A stretch of 64,000 nucleotides of DNA from Amycolatopsis regifaucium. Its GTDB lineage: Bacteria > Actinomycetota > Actinomycetes > Mycobacteriales > Pseudonocardiaceae. Shown piece after piece: positions 33,180 through 42,603 of the stretch (its first letter is position 1; each line of letters begins with the position of its first letter). The translations under genes and the position numbers were made by a program. The stretch is from positions 276,821 to 340,820 of the forward strand of contig NZ_LQCI01000009.1 of assembly GCF_001613935.1 (NCBI RefSeq), written 5' to 3'. The notes under the pieces are model-generated. The model saw nothing but the letters and a program-made list of their open reading frames with translations. It was not told the origin of the DNA and searched no databases.

Positions 33180-34913
33180 ATGAGATTCCGCAGAAAGGGT
33201 GTTTCGGCACCCCTGGCCGTCACCGCGGTACTCGCGATGGTCGGGGTACCGGCGGTCTTGGGCTCGAGCGCCGAAGCCGCGCCGGGATGCAAGGTCGACT
33301 ACACGATCACCAATCAATGGGACACCGGCTTCGGGGCCACCGTGACGGTGACCAACCTCGGCGACCCGATCAGCGGTGGCTGGACGCTGGAGTGGGACTT
33401 CCCCGGGAACCAGCGGGTCCAGCAGGGTTGGAACGGGACATTCGGTCAGCAAGGCGGGCACGTGACGGTCCGCGACGCGGGGTGGAACGGTTCACTCGGC
33501 ACCGGCGCCACCGTCTCCCCCGGCTTCAACGGCAGCTACTCCGGCACCAACGCGAAACCCGCGGTCTTCACCTTGAACGGCACCACCTGCACCGGTTCCA
33601 CCACCCCGACCACCACCACGACGACACCCACCACCACGACCACCACACCGGGCCCCGGCGGCCCCAAGGTGGACAACCCCTACGCCGGCGCCGGGGTGTA
33701 CGTGAACCCGGATTGGTCAGCGAAGGCGGCCGCGGAACCGGGCGGAAGCCGGATCGCGAACCAGCCCACCGGTGTGTGGCTCGATCGGATCGCGGCCATC
33801 ACCGGCACGAGTACCAGCCGCGGGCTGCGAGCCCACCTCGACGAAGCACTCCGGCAAGGCGCCGGGAAACCGTTGGTCGTCCAGCTGGTGATCTACAACC
33901 TGCCGGGCCGCGACTGCTCCGCCCTCGCCTCGAACGGCGAACTCAAGGCGGACGAACTCGCGCGCTATCAAACCGAGTACATCGACCCGATCGCGGCGAT
34001 CCTCGCCGACTCGAAGTACTCGACGTTGCGGATCGTGAACGTGGTCGAGATCGACTCGCTGCCGAACCTGGTCACCAACGTGACACCCCGCCCGACCGTC
34101 ACGCCCCAGTGTGACGTCATGAAGGCCAACGGGAATTACGTCAAGGGCGTCGGCTACGCGCTGGCGAAACTCGGCCCGATCCCCAACGTCTACAACTACA
34201 TCGACGCCGGACACCACGGCTGGCTCGGCTGGGACGACAACCTCGGCCCGTCCGCCGCGCTCATGGCCGAGGCCGCACGGACCTCCGGGAGCACGACGGC
34301 CAACGTGCACGGTTTCATCGCCAACACCGCGAACTACGGTGCGCTCAAGGAGCCGTACTTCACCGTGAACGACAGTGTCGGCGGGACTTCGGTGCGGACG
34401 TCGAAGTGGGTCGACTGGAACCGCTACGTCGACGAACTGTCCTACGCCCAGGCGTTCCGGCAGGAAGCGGTCCGTGCCGGGTTCTCGGCGGACGTCGGCA
34501 TGCTCATCGACACCTCCCGCAACGGCTGGGGCGGCACCGCGCGGCCGACCGGTCCCGGCCCGTCCACCACGGTCGACGCCTATGTGAACAGCAGCCGCAC
34601 GGATCGCCGGATCCATCTCGGCAACTGGTGCAACCAGTCCGGCGCGGGGCTCGGCGAACGGCCAAAGGCCGCGCCGGAACCCGGGATCGACGCCTACGTC
34701 TGGATCAAGCCCCCGGGCGAGTCCGACGGTGCCAGCAAGGAGATCCCGAACACCGAAGGCAAGGGTTTCGACCGGATGTGCGACCCGACCTACACCGGTA
34801 ACCCGCGGAACCAGTACAACCTGTCCGGGGCGCTTCCCGACGCTCCGCTCTCCGGTCACTGGTTCTCCGCCCAGTTCCAGGAGCTGATGAGGAACGCTTA
34901 TCCGGCACTATGA
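33180..34913 (+). CDS. Secreted GH6 cellulase (cellobiohydrolase type) with N-terminal CBM2
   Basis: The 577-residue protein has a Sec signal peptide (about 1-34), a CBM2 cellulose-binding domain (35-138, VDYTITNQWDTGFGATVTV with flanking Cys37 and the C-terminal Cys in TTCTG), a Thr/Pro linker (139-162) and a GH6 catalytic domain to the end. GH6 signatures are LVIYNLPGRDCSALASNGEL and the catalytic Asp in NVVEIDSLPN. The large loops around NYVKGVGYAL and NPRNQYNLSG suggest an exo-acting cellobiohydrolase. AAGGAGG precedes ATG 33180. Two CelR/CebR boxes upstream indicate cellobiose-relieved repression. It acts with the GH48 enzyme at the right end. Confidence 0.95.
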   Translation: MRFRRKGVSAPLAVTAVLAMVGVPAVLGSSAEAAPGCKVDYTITNQWDTGFGATVTVTNLGDPISGGWTLEWDFPGNQRVQQGWNGTFGQQGGHVTVRDAGWNGSLGTGATVSPGFNGSYSGTNAKPAVFTLNGTTCTGSTTPTTTTTTPTTTTTTPGPGGPKVDNPYAGAGVYVNPDWSAKAAAEPGGSRIANQPTGVWLDRIAAITGTSTSRGLRAHLDEALRQGAGKPLVVQLVIYNLPGRDCSALASNGELKADELARYQTEYIDPIAAILADSKYSTLRIVNVVEIDSLPNLVTNVTPRPTVTPQCDVMKANGNYVKGVGYALAKLGPIPNVYNYIDAGHHGWLGWDDNLGPSAALMAEAARTSGSTTANVHGFIANTANYGALKEPYFTVNDSVGGTSVRTSKWVDWNRYVDELSYAQAFRQEAVRAGFSADVGMLIDTSRNGWGGTARPTGPGPSTTVDAYVNSSRTDRRIHLGNWCNQSGAGLGERPKAAPEPGIDAYVWIKPPGESDGASKEIPNTEGKGFDRMCDPTYTGNPRNQYNLSGALPDAPLSGHWFSAQFQELMRNAYPAL

Positions 34914-34942
34914 CCCGCGGTCACAAGCGCCCTCGCGCGAAG

Positions 34943-34995
34943 TCCGTGAAGGCCTCCTTCCTTACTCTCAAGGTAGGGAAGGAGGCCTTCACGGA
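34943..34995. repeat. 53-bp palindromic element, 23-base arms
   Basis: The left arm begins TCCGTGAAGGCCTCCTTCC (34943) and pairs with 34973-34995 with one G-U-type mismatch; the loop is 7 bases. It sits between the cellulase stop and the truncated LacI gene and could end cellulase transcripts. I have the impression that near-identical palindromes are scattered through Amycolatopsis intergenic regions, which would make it a dispersed repeat. Confidence 0.8.
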
Positions 34996-35635
34996 TCTCA
35001 GCCCGGCGGAACGCGGTTTGCGGCGCGACCACGCGGAACACGTCGTCCAGGTAACCGCGGACGGCGGCGAGGTAACGCGATTCGAACTCGCGGACCCGCA
35101 GTTCGTCGACTTCGACCAGGCCTCCGGCGCCATCGCCGCGACCCGGCACCTGCTCGACCTCGGGCACGAGACCGTCTGGCACGTCGCCGGACCACCCGAG
35201 TCCTACGCCGCCGAACGACGCCGGAAGTCATGGCAACAGACGCTCGAAGAGGACGGCCGGGAGGTGCCGCCGCCGCTCATCGGCGACTGGTCGTCGCGGG
35301 CCGGCTACGAATACGGCGTCCAGCTGGCGGGTGACCCCGAGGTCACCGCCGTCTTCGCCGCCAACGACCAGATGGCGCTCGGCCTGCTGCGGGCGCTCCA
35401 CGAAAAGGGCCGGTCGGTCCCCCGCGACGTGAGCGTGGTCGGCTTCGACGACATGGACGAGGCCGCGCATCTCTGGCCGCCGCTCACCACCGTGCGGCAG
35501 TCGTTCGACGAGGTCGGAAAGCGGGCGGTGGCCGCGCTGCTCGCCGAGATCACCGACGCGGGTACAGCGGGCGCGATCAGCGTGCCGACGGAACCGGTCG
35601 TCCGGTCCAGCACGGCGGCACCGGGTCCACAGTAG
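34996..35635 (+). pseudogene. LacI-family repressor, C-terminal effector domain only
   Basis: The frame reads VDFDQASGAIAATRHLLDLG, HETVWHVAGPPESYAAERR, GDWSSRAGYEYGVQLA, VFAANDQMALGLLRALHE and VVGFDDMDEAAHLWPPLTTV to a normal C-terminus with RSSTAAPG at 35635. This is the second half of a LacI/GalR protein; the DNA-binding headpiece and first core subdomain, some 130-150 residues, are gone. The open frame extends back through the palindrome to ATG 34910, overlapping the cellulase stop as ATGA, so a fusion peptide could be translated, but it could not bind DNA. Its neighbourhood suggests it once regulated the cellulase. Confidence 0.78.
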
Positions 35636-35657
35636 ACGGCCGGCCAGTGTCGCGCGC

Positions 35658-37109
35658 TCACGCTCCCGCCGCTCCGGTGATGTTGCGGACCATGCCACCG
35701 AAGATGACACCGTGGAACGGCGCGATCCCCTTCCAGTACGCGTGCCCGGCGAAGCCGTGCGGTTCGAACACCGCCCGCTGCCGGTAGATCGCCCCGCCGT
35801 TCCCGTCGGACTCGACGCCGAGTTCGAGCCACGCCCGTCCCGGCAGCTTCATCTCCGCGCGCAGCCGCAACAGGCGCGGCCGGTCGAGGTATTCGACGCG
35901 CCACCAGTCCAGTGCCTCACCCAGGTGCAGCCGGCGCGGATCCCGGCGGCCGCGCCGCAGCCCGACGCCGCCGACCAGCCGGTCGGCCCAGCCTCGGACG
36001 GACCACGCCAGCGGGAACGAATACCAGCCGTGTTCGCCGCCGATCGACTCGATGACATCCCACAGCGCTTCCGGCGAGGCGTCCGTCCTCTGCTCGCGTT
36101 CGTCCTCGTAGACCGTCCCGCCCGCCCAGTCCGGGTCACTCGGGAGCGGATCCGAAGGCGCCGAAGCGGTCGACGCGTCGGACCACCGGGTCGGCACGTC
36201 GGCGTTGCGGATCCGGGTCAGCGCCAGTTCGACGGCGTGTTCGTAGTGGGTCAGGCCCGCTTCCGGGTCGGGGATGTGCTCGGCGATCGCGTGATCGTGG
36301 CAGACCACCTCGTGCACCAGCGATTCGATCAGCGGGACGGCGATCGACTTCGGCACCGGGGTCACCAGGTTGACCCACTGCGCCGAAAGCCACGGCGTCA
36401 GGACCGGCACGGGTACGACGGCTCGCCGCGGCAGCCCGGCGACGACGGCGTAGCGGCGCATCATGTCCAAATAGGTCAGGACATCGGGACCGCCGATGTC
36501 GAAGGCACCTTGCACGTCGGACGGCAGCTCCGCGGCGTGTACGAGGTAGTGCAGCACGTCCCGGATGGCGATCGGCTGGCCGCGGCTGTGCACCCAGCGC
36601 GGGGTGACCATCGCCGGGAGCCGCTCGGTCAGGTAGCGCAGCATCTCGAAACTCGCCGAACCCGAACCGATGATCACCGCGGCCTGCAGGACGATGGCGG
36701 GTACGCCGGACTCCAGGAAGACCCGGCCGACCTCGGCCCGCGACGCCAGATGCGGCGACAGCTCGTCGTCGTCCGGCACGATGCCGCCGAGGTACACCAG
36801 CCGTCGCACGCCCGCGGTCTTCGCCGCCTCGGCGACCGTGCGCGCCGCCTCCCGGTCGATCTCGACGAAGTCTTTGCGTGACAAGGAATGCACAAGGTAG
36901 TAGACGACCTCGCCATCGGCGAGCGCCTGCTCGATCGACGCCGGATCGGTGACGTCGCCGCGTTCGACCTCGACGCGGTCACGCCACGGCTCTTCGGCGA
37001 CCTTCTCCGGAGAGCGCGCCACCACGCGGACTTCATGGCCGGCGTCGAGCAACTGGGGCACCAGCCGCCCGCCGACATAACCTGTCGCACCGAGCACCAC
37101 ACATCGCAT
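35658..37109 (-). CDS. NAD(P)-binding NmrA/SDR-type protein with C-terminal DUF2867 domain
   Basis: The 483-residue protein has an atypical short-chain dehydrogenase domain (1-300) with dinucleotide motif VLGATGYVGGRLVPQLL and a C-terminal DUF2867/SRPBCC-like domain (about 325-483, ALWDVIESIGGEHGWYSFP and GVIFGGMVRNITGAAG). Close relatives are widespread in actinobacteria, often annotated only as NAD(P)H-binding or YbjT-like proteins. Substrate is unknown. ATG 37109 starts at the Rossmann motif. It is followed upstream by the MarR gene in the same direction, 50 bases away, so one transcript is possible. Confidence 0.87.
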   Translation of the reverse strand: MRCVVLGATGYVGGRLVPQLLDAGHEVRVVARSPEKVAEEPWRDRVEVERGDVTDPASIEQALADGEVVYYLVHSLSRKDFVEIDREAARTVAEAAKTAGVRRLVYLGGIVPDDDELSPHLASRAEVGRVFLESGVPAIVLQAAVIIGSGSASFEMLRYLTERLPAMVTPRWVHSRGQPIAIRDVLHYLVHAAELPSDVQGAFDIGGPDVLTYLDMMRRYAVVAGLPRRAVVPVPVLTPWLSAQWVNLVTPVPKSIAVPLIESLVHEVVCHDHAIAEHIPDPEAGLTHYEHAVELALTRIRNADVPTRWSDASTASAPSDPLPSDPDWAGGTVYEDEREQRTDASPEALWDVIESIGGEHGWYSFPLAWSVRGWADRLVGGVGLRRGRRDPRRLHLGEALDWWRVEYLDRPRLLRLRAEMKLPGRAWLELGVESDGNGGAIYRQRAVFEPHGFAGHAYWKGIAPFHGVIFGGMVRNITGAAGA

Positions 37110-37159
37110 TTCACCGAGTCTTCCCGGCGGAGGCCGGTGGTGCAGCCCGAGTGACCCGT

Positions 37160-37633
37160 TCAGGGTGCCAGGCGCCCGCGGACCTCCACTGTCGCGGCGA
37201 TGCTGCTCCGCAGGAACCGGGCCACCGTCCGGCGCTCGTCCTCCCCCAGGTCTCGCCACGCCGCGGAGAAACGCTCACCCAGGGGGAGGAAGAACTCTGC
37301 CCCGATCCGGCGAGCCTGGTCGTGCATGCGCAGCTCGACCTTGCGCCGGTCGGTCGCGCTGCGGTCCCGGTAGAGGTGCCCAGCCCGCTCGAGCCGGTCG
37401 AGTACCGCGGTCGTCGCGGACGCGCTGAGGTGCAGTGCCTCCGCCAGCCTGCTCGGACTCATCGGTGTGCCCAGCTTGGCCGCGTCCATGATCACCGCGA
37501 GCGCGTTGAGGTCGGTCCGATGCAGGCCGTGGGCCTCCCCGAACATTTCGGCGAACCGGTCGGACTCGACGGTCAGCTGACGCAGCAGGAGGACGAGCAG
37601 GGCGTCCGTGACCTCCTCGGTGTCTTCAGCCAC
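37160..37633 (-). CDS. MarR-family transcriptional regulator
   Basis: The 157-residue winged-helix protein has the MarR pattern: HRTDLNALAVIMDAAKLG, PSRLAEALHLSASATTAVLD as recognition helix and RSATDRRKVELRMHDQA in the wing. GTG 37633 is the probable start. It is divergent from an MMPL exporter, and an inverted repeat in the 106-base gap is a probable binding site, so it likely represses the exporter until its substrate appears. Confidence 0.9.
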   Translation of the reverse strand: MAEDTEEVTDALLVLLLRQLTVESDRFAEMFGEAHGLHRTDLNALAVIMDAAKLGTPMSPSRLAEALHLSASATTAVLDRLERAGHLYRDRSATDRRKVELRMHDQARRIGAEFFLPLGERFSAAWRDLGEDERRTVARFLRSSIAATVEVRGRLAP

Positions 37634-37676
37634 GCCCGAATCCTCCCCTCACGCTGCACCGTCCAGGTGACCACTC

Positions 37677-37717
37677 TACTATTTCGATGGTCGAACTATT
37701 CACTCGTCGAAGTAGTA
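37677..37717. promoter_or_regulatory. Inverted repeat in the MarR/MMPL divergent promoter
   Basis: TACTATTTCGA (37677-37687) and TCGAAGTAGTA (37707-37717) are 11-base arms with one mismatch. A further half-site, TCGAACTATT, lies between them at 37691-37700. MarR dimers bind such AT-rich repeats. Confidence 0.6.
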
Positions 37718-37739
37718 TTGCCACGGGAGCCATCCGCTC

Positions 37740-39770
37740 ATGATCTCGGAAGTCGAACACCCCACTCGCACGCGGTCACGTCTGCGCTGGCTGCTCCCCG
37801 CCCTCGTGGCGGTGGCTTGGCTGATCTTCGGCGGCTTCGGCGGGCCCTACGCGGGCAAACTGAGCCAGGTCACCGAGAACGACAGCAGCAGTTTCCTGCC
37901 CGCGTCGGCCGAGGCGACCGAGGTCGGTGAGCTTCAGAAGCGGTTCACGAGCGACGCCGTCATCCCGGCGATCGTCGTGGCCGAACGGCCGTCCGGACTG
38001 ACCGAGGGCGACAAGCGCTTCCTCGCGGACCGGACCTCGAACGCGCGGCTCGTCCCCGCCCCGCGGAGCACCGCCGGGGCGCAGGTCGTCGTCCTGCTCG
38101 ATGCCAAGGGCGATCCCGGTGACAGGGTCGAGGCGCTGCGCGAGGCACTGGCTCGCGACACTCCCGACGGCCTGAAGGTGCTCGTGACCGGCCCAGCCGC
38201 GCAGGTCGCCGACCTCAAGGAGGCGTTCGGCGGGATCGACGGGCTGCTGCTGGTGGTCGCGGGCGCGGTGGTCGCGCTCATCCTGATCATCGTCTACCGG
38301 AGCCCGCTGCTCCCGCTGCTCGTCCTGTTGTCGGCCGTGTTCGCCCTCGGGACGGCGAGTTTCGCGGTGTACCTCCTCGCGGACAACGACGTCCTGGCCT
38401 TGAACGGGCAGAGCCAGGGAATCCTCTTCATCCTCGTCTTCGGCGCCGCCACAGATTACGCGCTCCTCATGATCTCGCGCTATCGCGAAGAACTCCGGAC
38501 GACCGACGACGCCCGCACCGCCTTGCGCACCGCGTGGCGCTCGACGATCGAACCGATCGCGGCCTCCGCCGGGACCGTGATCCTCGGCGTCCTCTGCCTG
38601 CTGTTCAGCGACTTGAACTCCAACAAGGGACTGGGTCCGGTCGCCGCCATCGGCATCGCCGCCGCGCTGCTGACGACCGTTACCTTCCTGCCGGCCGTCC
38701 TGGCCTTGTGCGGTCGCAGCGCCTTCTGGCCCTTCCGGCCGACGGTGGCTCCGCCCCGCGAAGAGACCAGCAAGGTTTGGGGACGCGTCGCCGGCTGGGT
38801 CGCGCGCGCTCCCCGCACGATCTGGATCGTCACCACTGTCGTCCTCCTGGCGGGTGGCGCGTTCCTTCCGCAGCTCAAGGCTTCCGGCACCGCGCAATCC
38901 GACGTCTTCCTCACCCCGGTCGATTCCGTGGCGGGGCAGGAGGTCCTCTCCCGCTACTTCCCGGGCGGATCCGGCTCACCCACGGTGATCATCACCGCTG
39001 CCGGACAAGCCAAGACGGTGACCGAACTGGCGCGCGTGCCCGGCGTTTCGGACGTCCGTCAAAGCGGCGAAGCCGCTGGGCTCGCGAAGATCGACGCGGT
39101 GCTGGCCGATCCCCCGGACTCCGACGCGGCCGTCGCCACCGTGGAGCGGATCCGCTCGGCCGTGCACCCGGTCGAGGGCACCAAGGTAGGCGGCCCGACG
39201 GCGACCCTGCTCGACACCAGGACGACGTCCGAGCACGACCGGATGGTGATCATTCCGATCGTCCTGGTCGTGATCTTCCTCGTGCTCGCCCTGCTGCTGC
39301 GGTCCCTGCTCGCGCCGCTGTTGCTGATCGCCACGGTGGTGCTGTCGTTCGCGGCCACGATGGGCGTCTCGGCACTGGTGTTCAACCATGTCTTCGACTT
39401 CCCCGGCGCCGATCCGGTCGTTCCCCTGTTCGGCTTCGTCTTCCTTGTCGCGCTGGGGATCGACTACAACATCTTCCTGATGACCCGAGTCCGCGAAGAG
39501 GCGGCCCGGATCGGGACCAGGGAAGGAACCCTGCGCGGCCTGCGAGTCACCGGCGGCGTGATCACCTCCGCGGGAGTCGTACTCGCCGCGACCTTCGCCG
39601 CCCTGGCCGTCCTGCCGATCCTCTTCCTGGCCCAGCTGGCGTTCATCGTCGCGTTCGGCGTTCTGCTGGACACCCTTCTGGTCCGGTCGCTGCTGGTACC
39701 GGCCCTGACGGTCGACGTCGGCCGGAGGATCTGGTGGCCGTCGAGGCTGGCGAAAGCAGATCGGGGATGA
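37740..39770 (+). CDS. MMPL/RND-family transporter
   Basis: The 676-residue protein has the twelve-helix MMPL layout in two halves, each with a large external loop after its first helix. The proton-relay region ATDYALLMISRYREEL of the first half and LGIDYNIFLMTRVREEA of the second are intact. These pumps export lipids, siderophores or antimicrobials. ATG 37740 is consistent with family length. Divergent transcription from a MarR gene suggests inducible efflux. Confidence 0.92.
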   Translation: MISEVEHPTRTRSRLRWLLPALVAVAWLIFGGFGGPYAGKLSQVTENDSSSFLPASAEATEVGELQKRFTSDAVIPAIVVAERPSGLTEGDKRFLADRTSNARLVPAPRSTAGAQVVVLLDAKGDPGDRVEALREALARDTPDGLKVLVTGPAAQVADLKEAFGGIDGLLLVVAGAVVALILIIVYRSPLLPLLVLLSAVFALGTASFAVYLLADNDVLALNGQSQGILFILVFGAATDYALLMISRYREELRTTDDARTALRTAWRSTIEPIAASAGTVILGVLCLLFSDLNSNKGLGPVAAIGIAAALLTTVTFLPAVLALCGRSAFWPFRPTVAPPREETSKVWGRVAGWVARAPRTIWIVTTVVLLAGGAFLPQLKASGTAQSDVFLTPVDSVAGQEVLSRYFPGGSGSPTVIITAAGQAKTVTELARVPGVSDVRQSGEAAGLAKIDAVLADPPDSDAAVATVERIRSAVHPVEGTKVGGPTATLLDTRTTSEHDRMVIIPIVLVVIFLVLALLLRSLLAPLLLIATVVLSFAATMGVSALVFNHVFDFPGADPVVPLFGFVFLVALGIDYNIFLMTRVREEAARIGTREGTLRGLRVTGGVITSAGVVLAATFAALAVLPILFLAQLAFIVAFGVLLDTLLVRSLLVPALTVDVGRRIWWPSRLAKADRG

Positions 39771-39866
39771 GCCTCCGTCAGAGGTCGATCAGCTCGACGG
39801 TCACCTTCGCGACATCACCCTCCTAGAGCCCTTCGGCCTCGCGGTCGTGGCCGATATGGTGGCCGG

Positions 39867-40448
39867 GTGGATCTCGTCGTGATCTTCGGCCCGCCCGCGG
39901 TCGGCAAGATGAGCGTCGGCGACGAACTGTGCAAGCTCACCGGCTTCAAGCTGTTCCACAACCACATGGCCGTCGAGCCGGTGCTCGGCATCTTCCCGTT
40001 CGGTTCGCCGCCGTTCGGCAGGCTCGTCAACGAGTTCCGCCGCCGTGTCATCGAGGAGGCGGCGGACGCGGACCTTCCCGGGCTCGTCTTCACCTACGTC
40101 TGGGGACTGGAGTTGCCGGAGGACACCGAGCTCATCGGCTCCTACGTCGAGCTGGTCCGGGCGCGGGGCGGGCGGACGCGGTTCGTCGAGTTGTCCGCGG
40201 ATCTCGACGAACGTCTCCACCGCAACACCACCGAATCGCGGCTCGACCGCAAGCCCAGCAAGCGCGACCTCGCGTTCTCCCGCGCCAACCTTCTCGAACT
40301 CGACCGCGACTACGTCATGAACACCAGCGAGACACGCCGGGTTCACGCCCAGGACCTGATCGAGCGGCACGACCATGTGCGCATCGACAACACCCGGTTG
40401 AGCGCTGCCGAGACCGCGGCCCTAATCCTGCGGACGATGCCGCAGTGA
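39867..40448 (+). CDS. P-loop kinase-like protein
   Basis: The 193-residue protein starts MDLVVIFGPPAVGKMSVGDE with a Walker A motif G-P-P-A-V-G-K and has Arg-rich stretches (FRRRVIEE, RLDRKPSKRDLAFSR) like the lid of nucleotide or shikimate-type kinases. Substrate is unknown. GTG 39867 fits; no ribosome-binding site is clear. It overlaps the converging TetR gene by 27 bases at the 3' end. Confidence 0.8.
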   Translation: MDLVVIFGPPAVGKMSVGDELCKLTGFKLFHNHMAVEPVLGIFPFGSPPFGRLVNEFRRRVIEEAADADLPGLVFTYVWGLELPEDTELIGSYVELVRARGGRTRFVELSADLDERLHRNTTESRLDRKPSKRDLAFSRANLLELDRDYVMNTSETRRVHAQDLIERHDHVRIDNTRLSAAETAALILRTMPQ

Positions 40449-41057
40449 GCGTGTCGTCGAAGTCCCGAGCACACGCGAGGCCATCCACGCGAGGGCGTCG
40501 GCTGTCCGTGCCGGGGTGTCCGACGGCTGCATGATGTGGCTCAGCACCGTCCGGACGACGACGTCGATCGCCACGTCCAGCTGCGCGGCGTCCAGCGGCG
40601 GGCCATACGCTCGGACTCGGCCGCGCAACATGACCGTCGCTTCGCTCAGCAGGCTGCCCGCACGGATTGTCAGCAGTGGCAGCAACTCGGTGTCGGCGCC
40701 GTGTGTCGCGGAGACGATGGCGCGCAGCAGGAGGTTGTCGTCGGCGAGTTCGAGGACACCGCGGACGGCGTCGTGGATCGCCTCGACGAGGTCGTCGGGG
40801 TGCCGTTCGAAGGCCTCCTGGACGACTGAGAGGAACCTGCCGAGCTCGTGCGAGATCATCGCTTCGGCCAGCTGGGACTTCGAACCGAGCTCGTTGTAGA
40901 CGGTCTGACGGCTGACGCCGACGATCTCCGCGAGTTTGCTCATCGTCACCGACGACCAGCCGGAGCGCACGGTCAGTTCGATCGCCGCCGCGACGATCGG
41001 CTGCCGGTACGGGCCACCCGTAACGGAGACTGACGGTGCCTCCCTCATGATCGTCAT
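40422..41057 (-). CDS. TetR-family regulator, probably of the alkB gene
   Basis: The 211-residue protein has a TetR helix-turn-helix (about 20-65, VTMSKLAEIVGVSRQTVYNE) and an AlkX/TetR C-terminal domain. A TetR gene directly downstream of alkB-rubredoxin is a frequent actinobacterial arrangement, and such AlkX/AlkU proteins repress the alkane operon until fatty acids bind. The 122-base gap to alkB holds no gene. ATG 41057 or 41048 could be the start. Inverted repeats upstream of alkB are candidate sites. Confidence 0.88.
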   Translation of the reverse strand: MTIMREAPSVSVTGGPYRQPIVAAAIELTVRSGWSSVTMSKLAEIVGVSRQTVYNELGSKSQLAEAMISHELGRFLSVVQEAFERHPDDLVEAIHDAVRGVLELADDNLLLRAIVSATHGADTELLPLLTIRAGSLLSEATVMLRGRVRAYGPPLDAAQLDVAIDVVVRTVLSHIMQPSDTPARTADALAWMASRVLGTSTTRSLRHRPQD

Positions 41058-41179
41058 TCTAGGCCGTGCCTTTCAAGGCGCGTACCCGCGGCGAACGCCG
41101 GCGCCCCGGCCAAGGCGCCCGTCCGCCGGACGCCGGTCACCACGTCGTCGCATTTCGCGCGGGCCCGCCTCGCTCCTCA

Positions 41180-42580
41180 TCATGCTCCGACCCTTCCCGG
41201 TGCCACGAAATCGATCTTTTCCCGCACGCCGCAATCCGGGCAGCACCACGAGTCCGGGATCGCCGACCACGGTGTGCCGGCGGGGAAACCCTCACGCGGG
41301 TCGCCGAGTTTCTCCTCGTAGACGTAGCTGCAGCCTGGGCACATCCCGCCCTCGGACGCGTCGCCGTAGGTGTCGGTGGCGACGCGGGACGGCGCGGCGA
41401 CCCGGGTTCCGTGCCGAGCGAGAATCTTGGCGCGTTTGGACGGCTGGATATTGGCGCGGGAGATGTCGCCGTCGAAATGCGCGAGCACCCTCGGATCCAT
41501 CACGCGGCGCCAGAGTGGCGGGAACAGGGCCAGCACGATCATCCCGGCGTATCCCGTCGGCAGCACCGGCGATTCCGCGAAATCACGCAGCGTCTGGTAG
41601 CGGCGGGTCGGGTTGGCGTGGTGATCACTGTGCCGCTGCAGGTGGTACAGCAGGACGTTGGTGGCGATGTTGTTGGAATTCCAGCTGTGGCTGGGATCCA
41701 CCCGTTCGTAGCGCCGCCGGTTCGGCGGGCCGACCTTCTGCCGCCGCATACCGTAGTGCTCCATGTAGTTCACGACTTCCAACAGCGAGAACCCGATCAC
41801 CGCCTGGATCACCAGGTACGGCAGGATGCCGACGCCCAGCCACGCGATCATCGCCGCCCACAGCACCGCCGACATCAGCCAGGCGTTGAGCACGTCGTTG
41901 CCGATCCGGAACGGATGCCGGTCGCGCCGGGCGTACCGCTTGCGCTCCAGCCGCCACGCGGACTTCAGCGAGCCGAACACCGTGCGCGGCCAGAACCGGT
42001 AGAAGCTCTCCCCCACCCGGCTGCTCGCCGGATCCTCCGGGGTCGCCACCCGGACATGGTGGCCGCGGTTGTGCTCGATGTAGAAGTGGCCGTAGAAACT
42101 CTGCGCCAGTGCGATCTTCGACAGCCAGCGTTCGTGGCTTTCCTTCTTGTGCCCGAGTTCGTGCGCGGTGTTGATGCCGATCCCACCGATGCAACCGATC
42201 GAGATCGCCAGGCCCACCTTGTCCACAACGGGCAGATCGCCGCGGGAGATGAGCCAGAACGCGGCAACGAAACCCGCGTACTGGATCGGCAGGAACGCGA
42301 AGGTGATCCACCGGTAGTAGCGGTCCTGCTCCAGCCGCTCGATCACGTCGTCGGGCGGATTGCCGCGGTCGAGGCCGGCGAGCAGGTCGATCAGCGGCAC
42401 GACCACCAGGATCACGATCGGCCCGATCCAGAACCACCCGCCCCATCCGGTGGCCGCGTGCAGCCCGATGGCGAGGAAGGCGAGCGAGGGGACCACCAGT
42501 CCGATCAGCCACAGGTATCGCTTGCGGTCGGTCCACCGTTCGGTCGAGCCCGCCGGGACCGTGCCCGTCATCTCGCTCAT
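41180..42580 (-). CDS. alkB: Alkane 1-monooxygenase fused to rubredoxin
   Basis: The 466-residue protein joins an AlkB membrane di-iron hydroxylase (about 1-395) to a rubredoxin (about 415-460). The His boxes HELGHKKE, EHNRGHH and LQRHSDHHA plus NYMEHYG are present, and the rubredoxin shows CPGCSYVYEE and CCPDCG for its iron. It hydroxylates medium-chain n-alkanes at the terminal carbon in the membrane, taking electrons through the fused rubredoxin. Fusions of this kind are typical of Actinobacteria. I start at ATG 42580, with GGAGGAGG just upstream, rather than ATG 42595. Confidence 0.94.
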   Translation of the reverse strand: MSEMTGTVPAGSTERWTDRKRYLWLIGLVVPSLAFLAIGLHAATGWGGWFWIGPIVILVVVPLIDLLAGLDRGNPPDDVIERLEQDRYYRWITFAFLPIQYAGFVAAFWLISRGDLPVVDKVGLAISIGCIGGIGINTAHELGHKKESHERWLSKIALAQSFYGHFYIEHNRGHHVRVATPEDPASSRVGESFYRFWPRTVFGSLKSAWRLERKRYARRDRHPFRIGNDVLNAWLMSAVLWAAMIAWLGVGILPYLVIQAVIGFSLLEVVNYMEHYGMRRQKVGPPNRRRYERVDPSHSWNSNNIATNVLLYHLQRHSDHHANPTRRYQTLRDFAESPVLPTGYAGMIVLALFPPLWRRVMDPRVLAHFDGDISRANIQPSKRAKILARHGTRVAAPSRVATDTYGDASEGGMCPGCSYVYEEKLGDPREGFPAGTPWSAIPDSWCCPDCGVREKIDFVAPGRVGA

Positions 42581-42603
42581 CGCACCCTCCTCCATTGGCT
42601 GGG

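Noticed and set aside
33590..33660. ACC/CCG-rich tract as a simple repeat or CRISPR-like array
   Set aside because: It encodes the Thr/Pro linker between CBM2 and the GH6 domain.
35712..36881. A 389-codon plus-strand open frame
   Set aside because: It is an antisense shadow of the NAD(P)-binding DUF2867 gene with Arg/Gly/His-rich composition.
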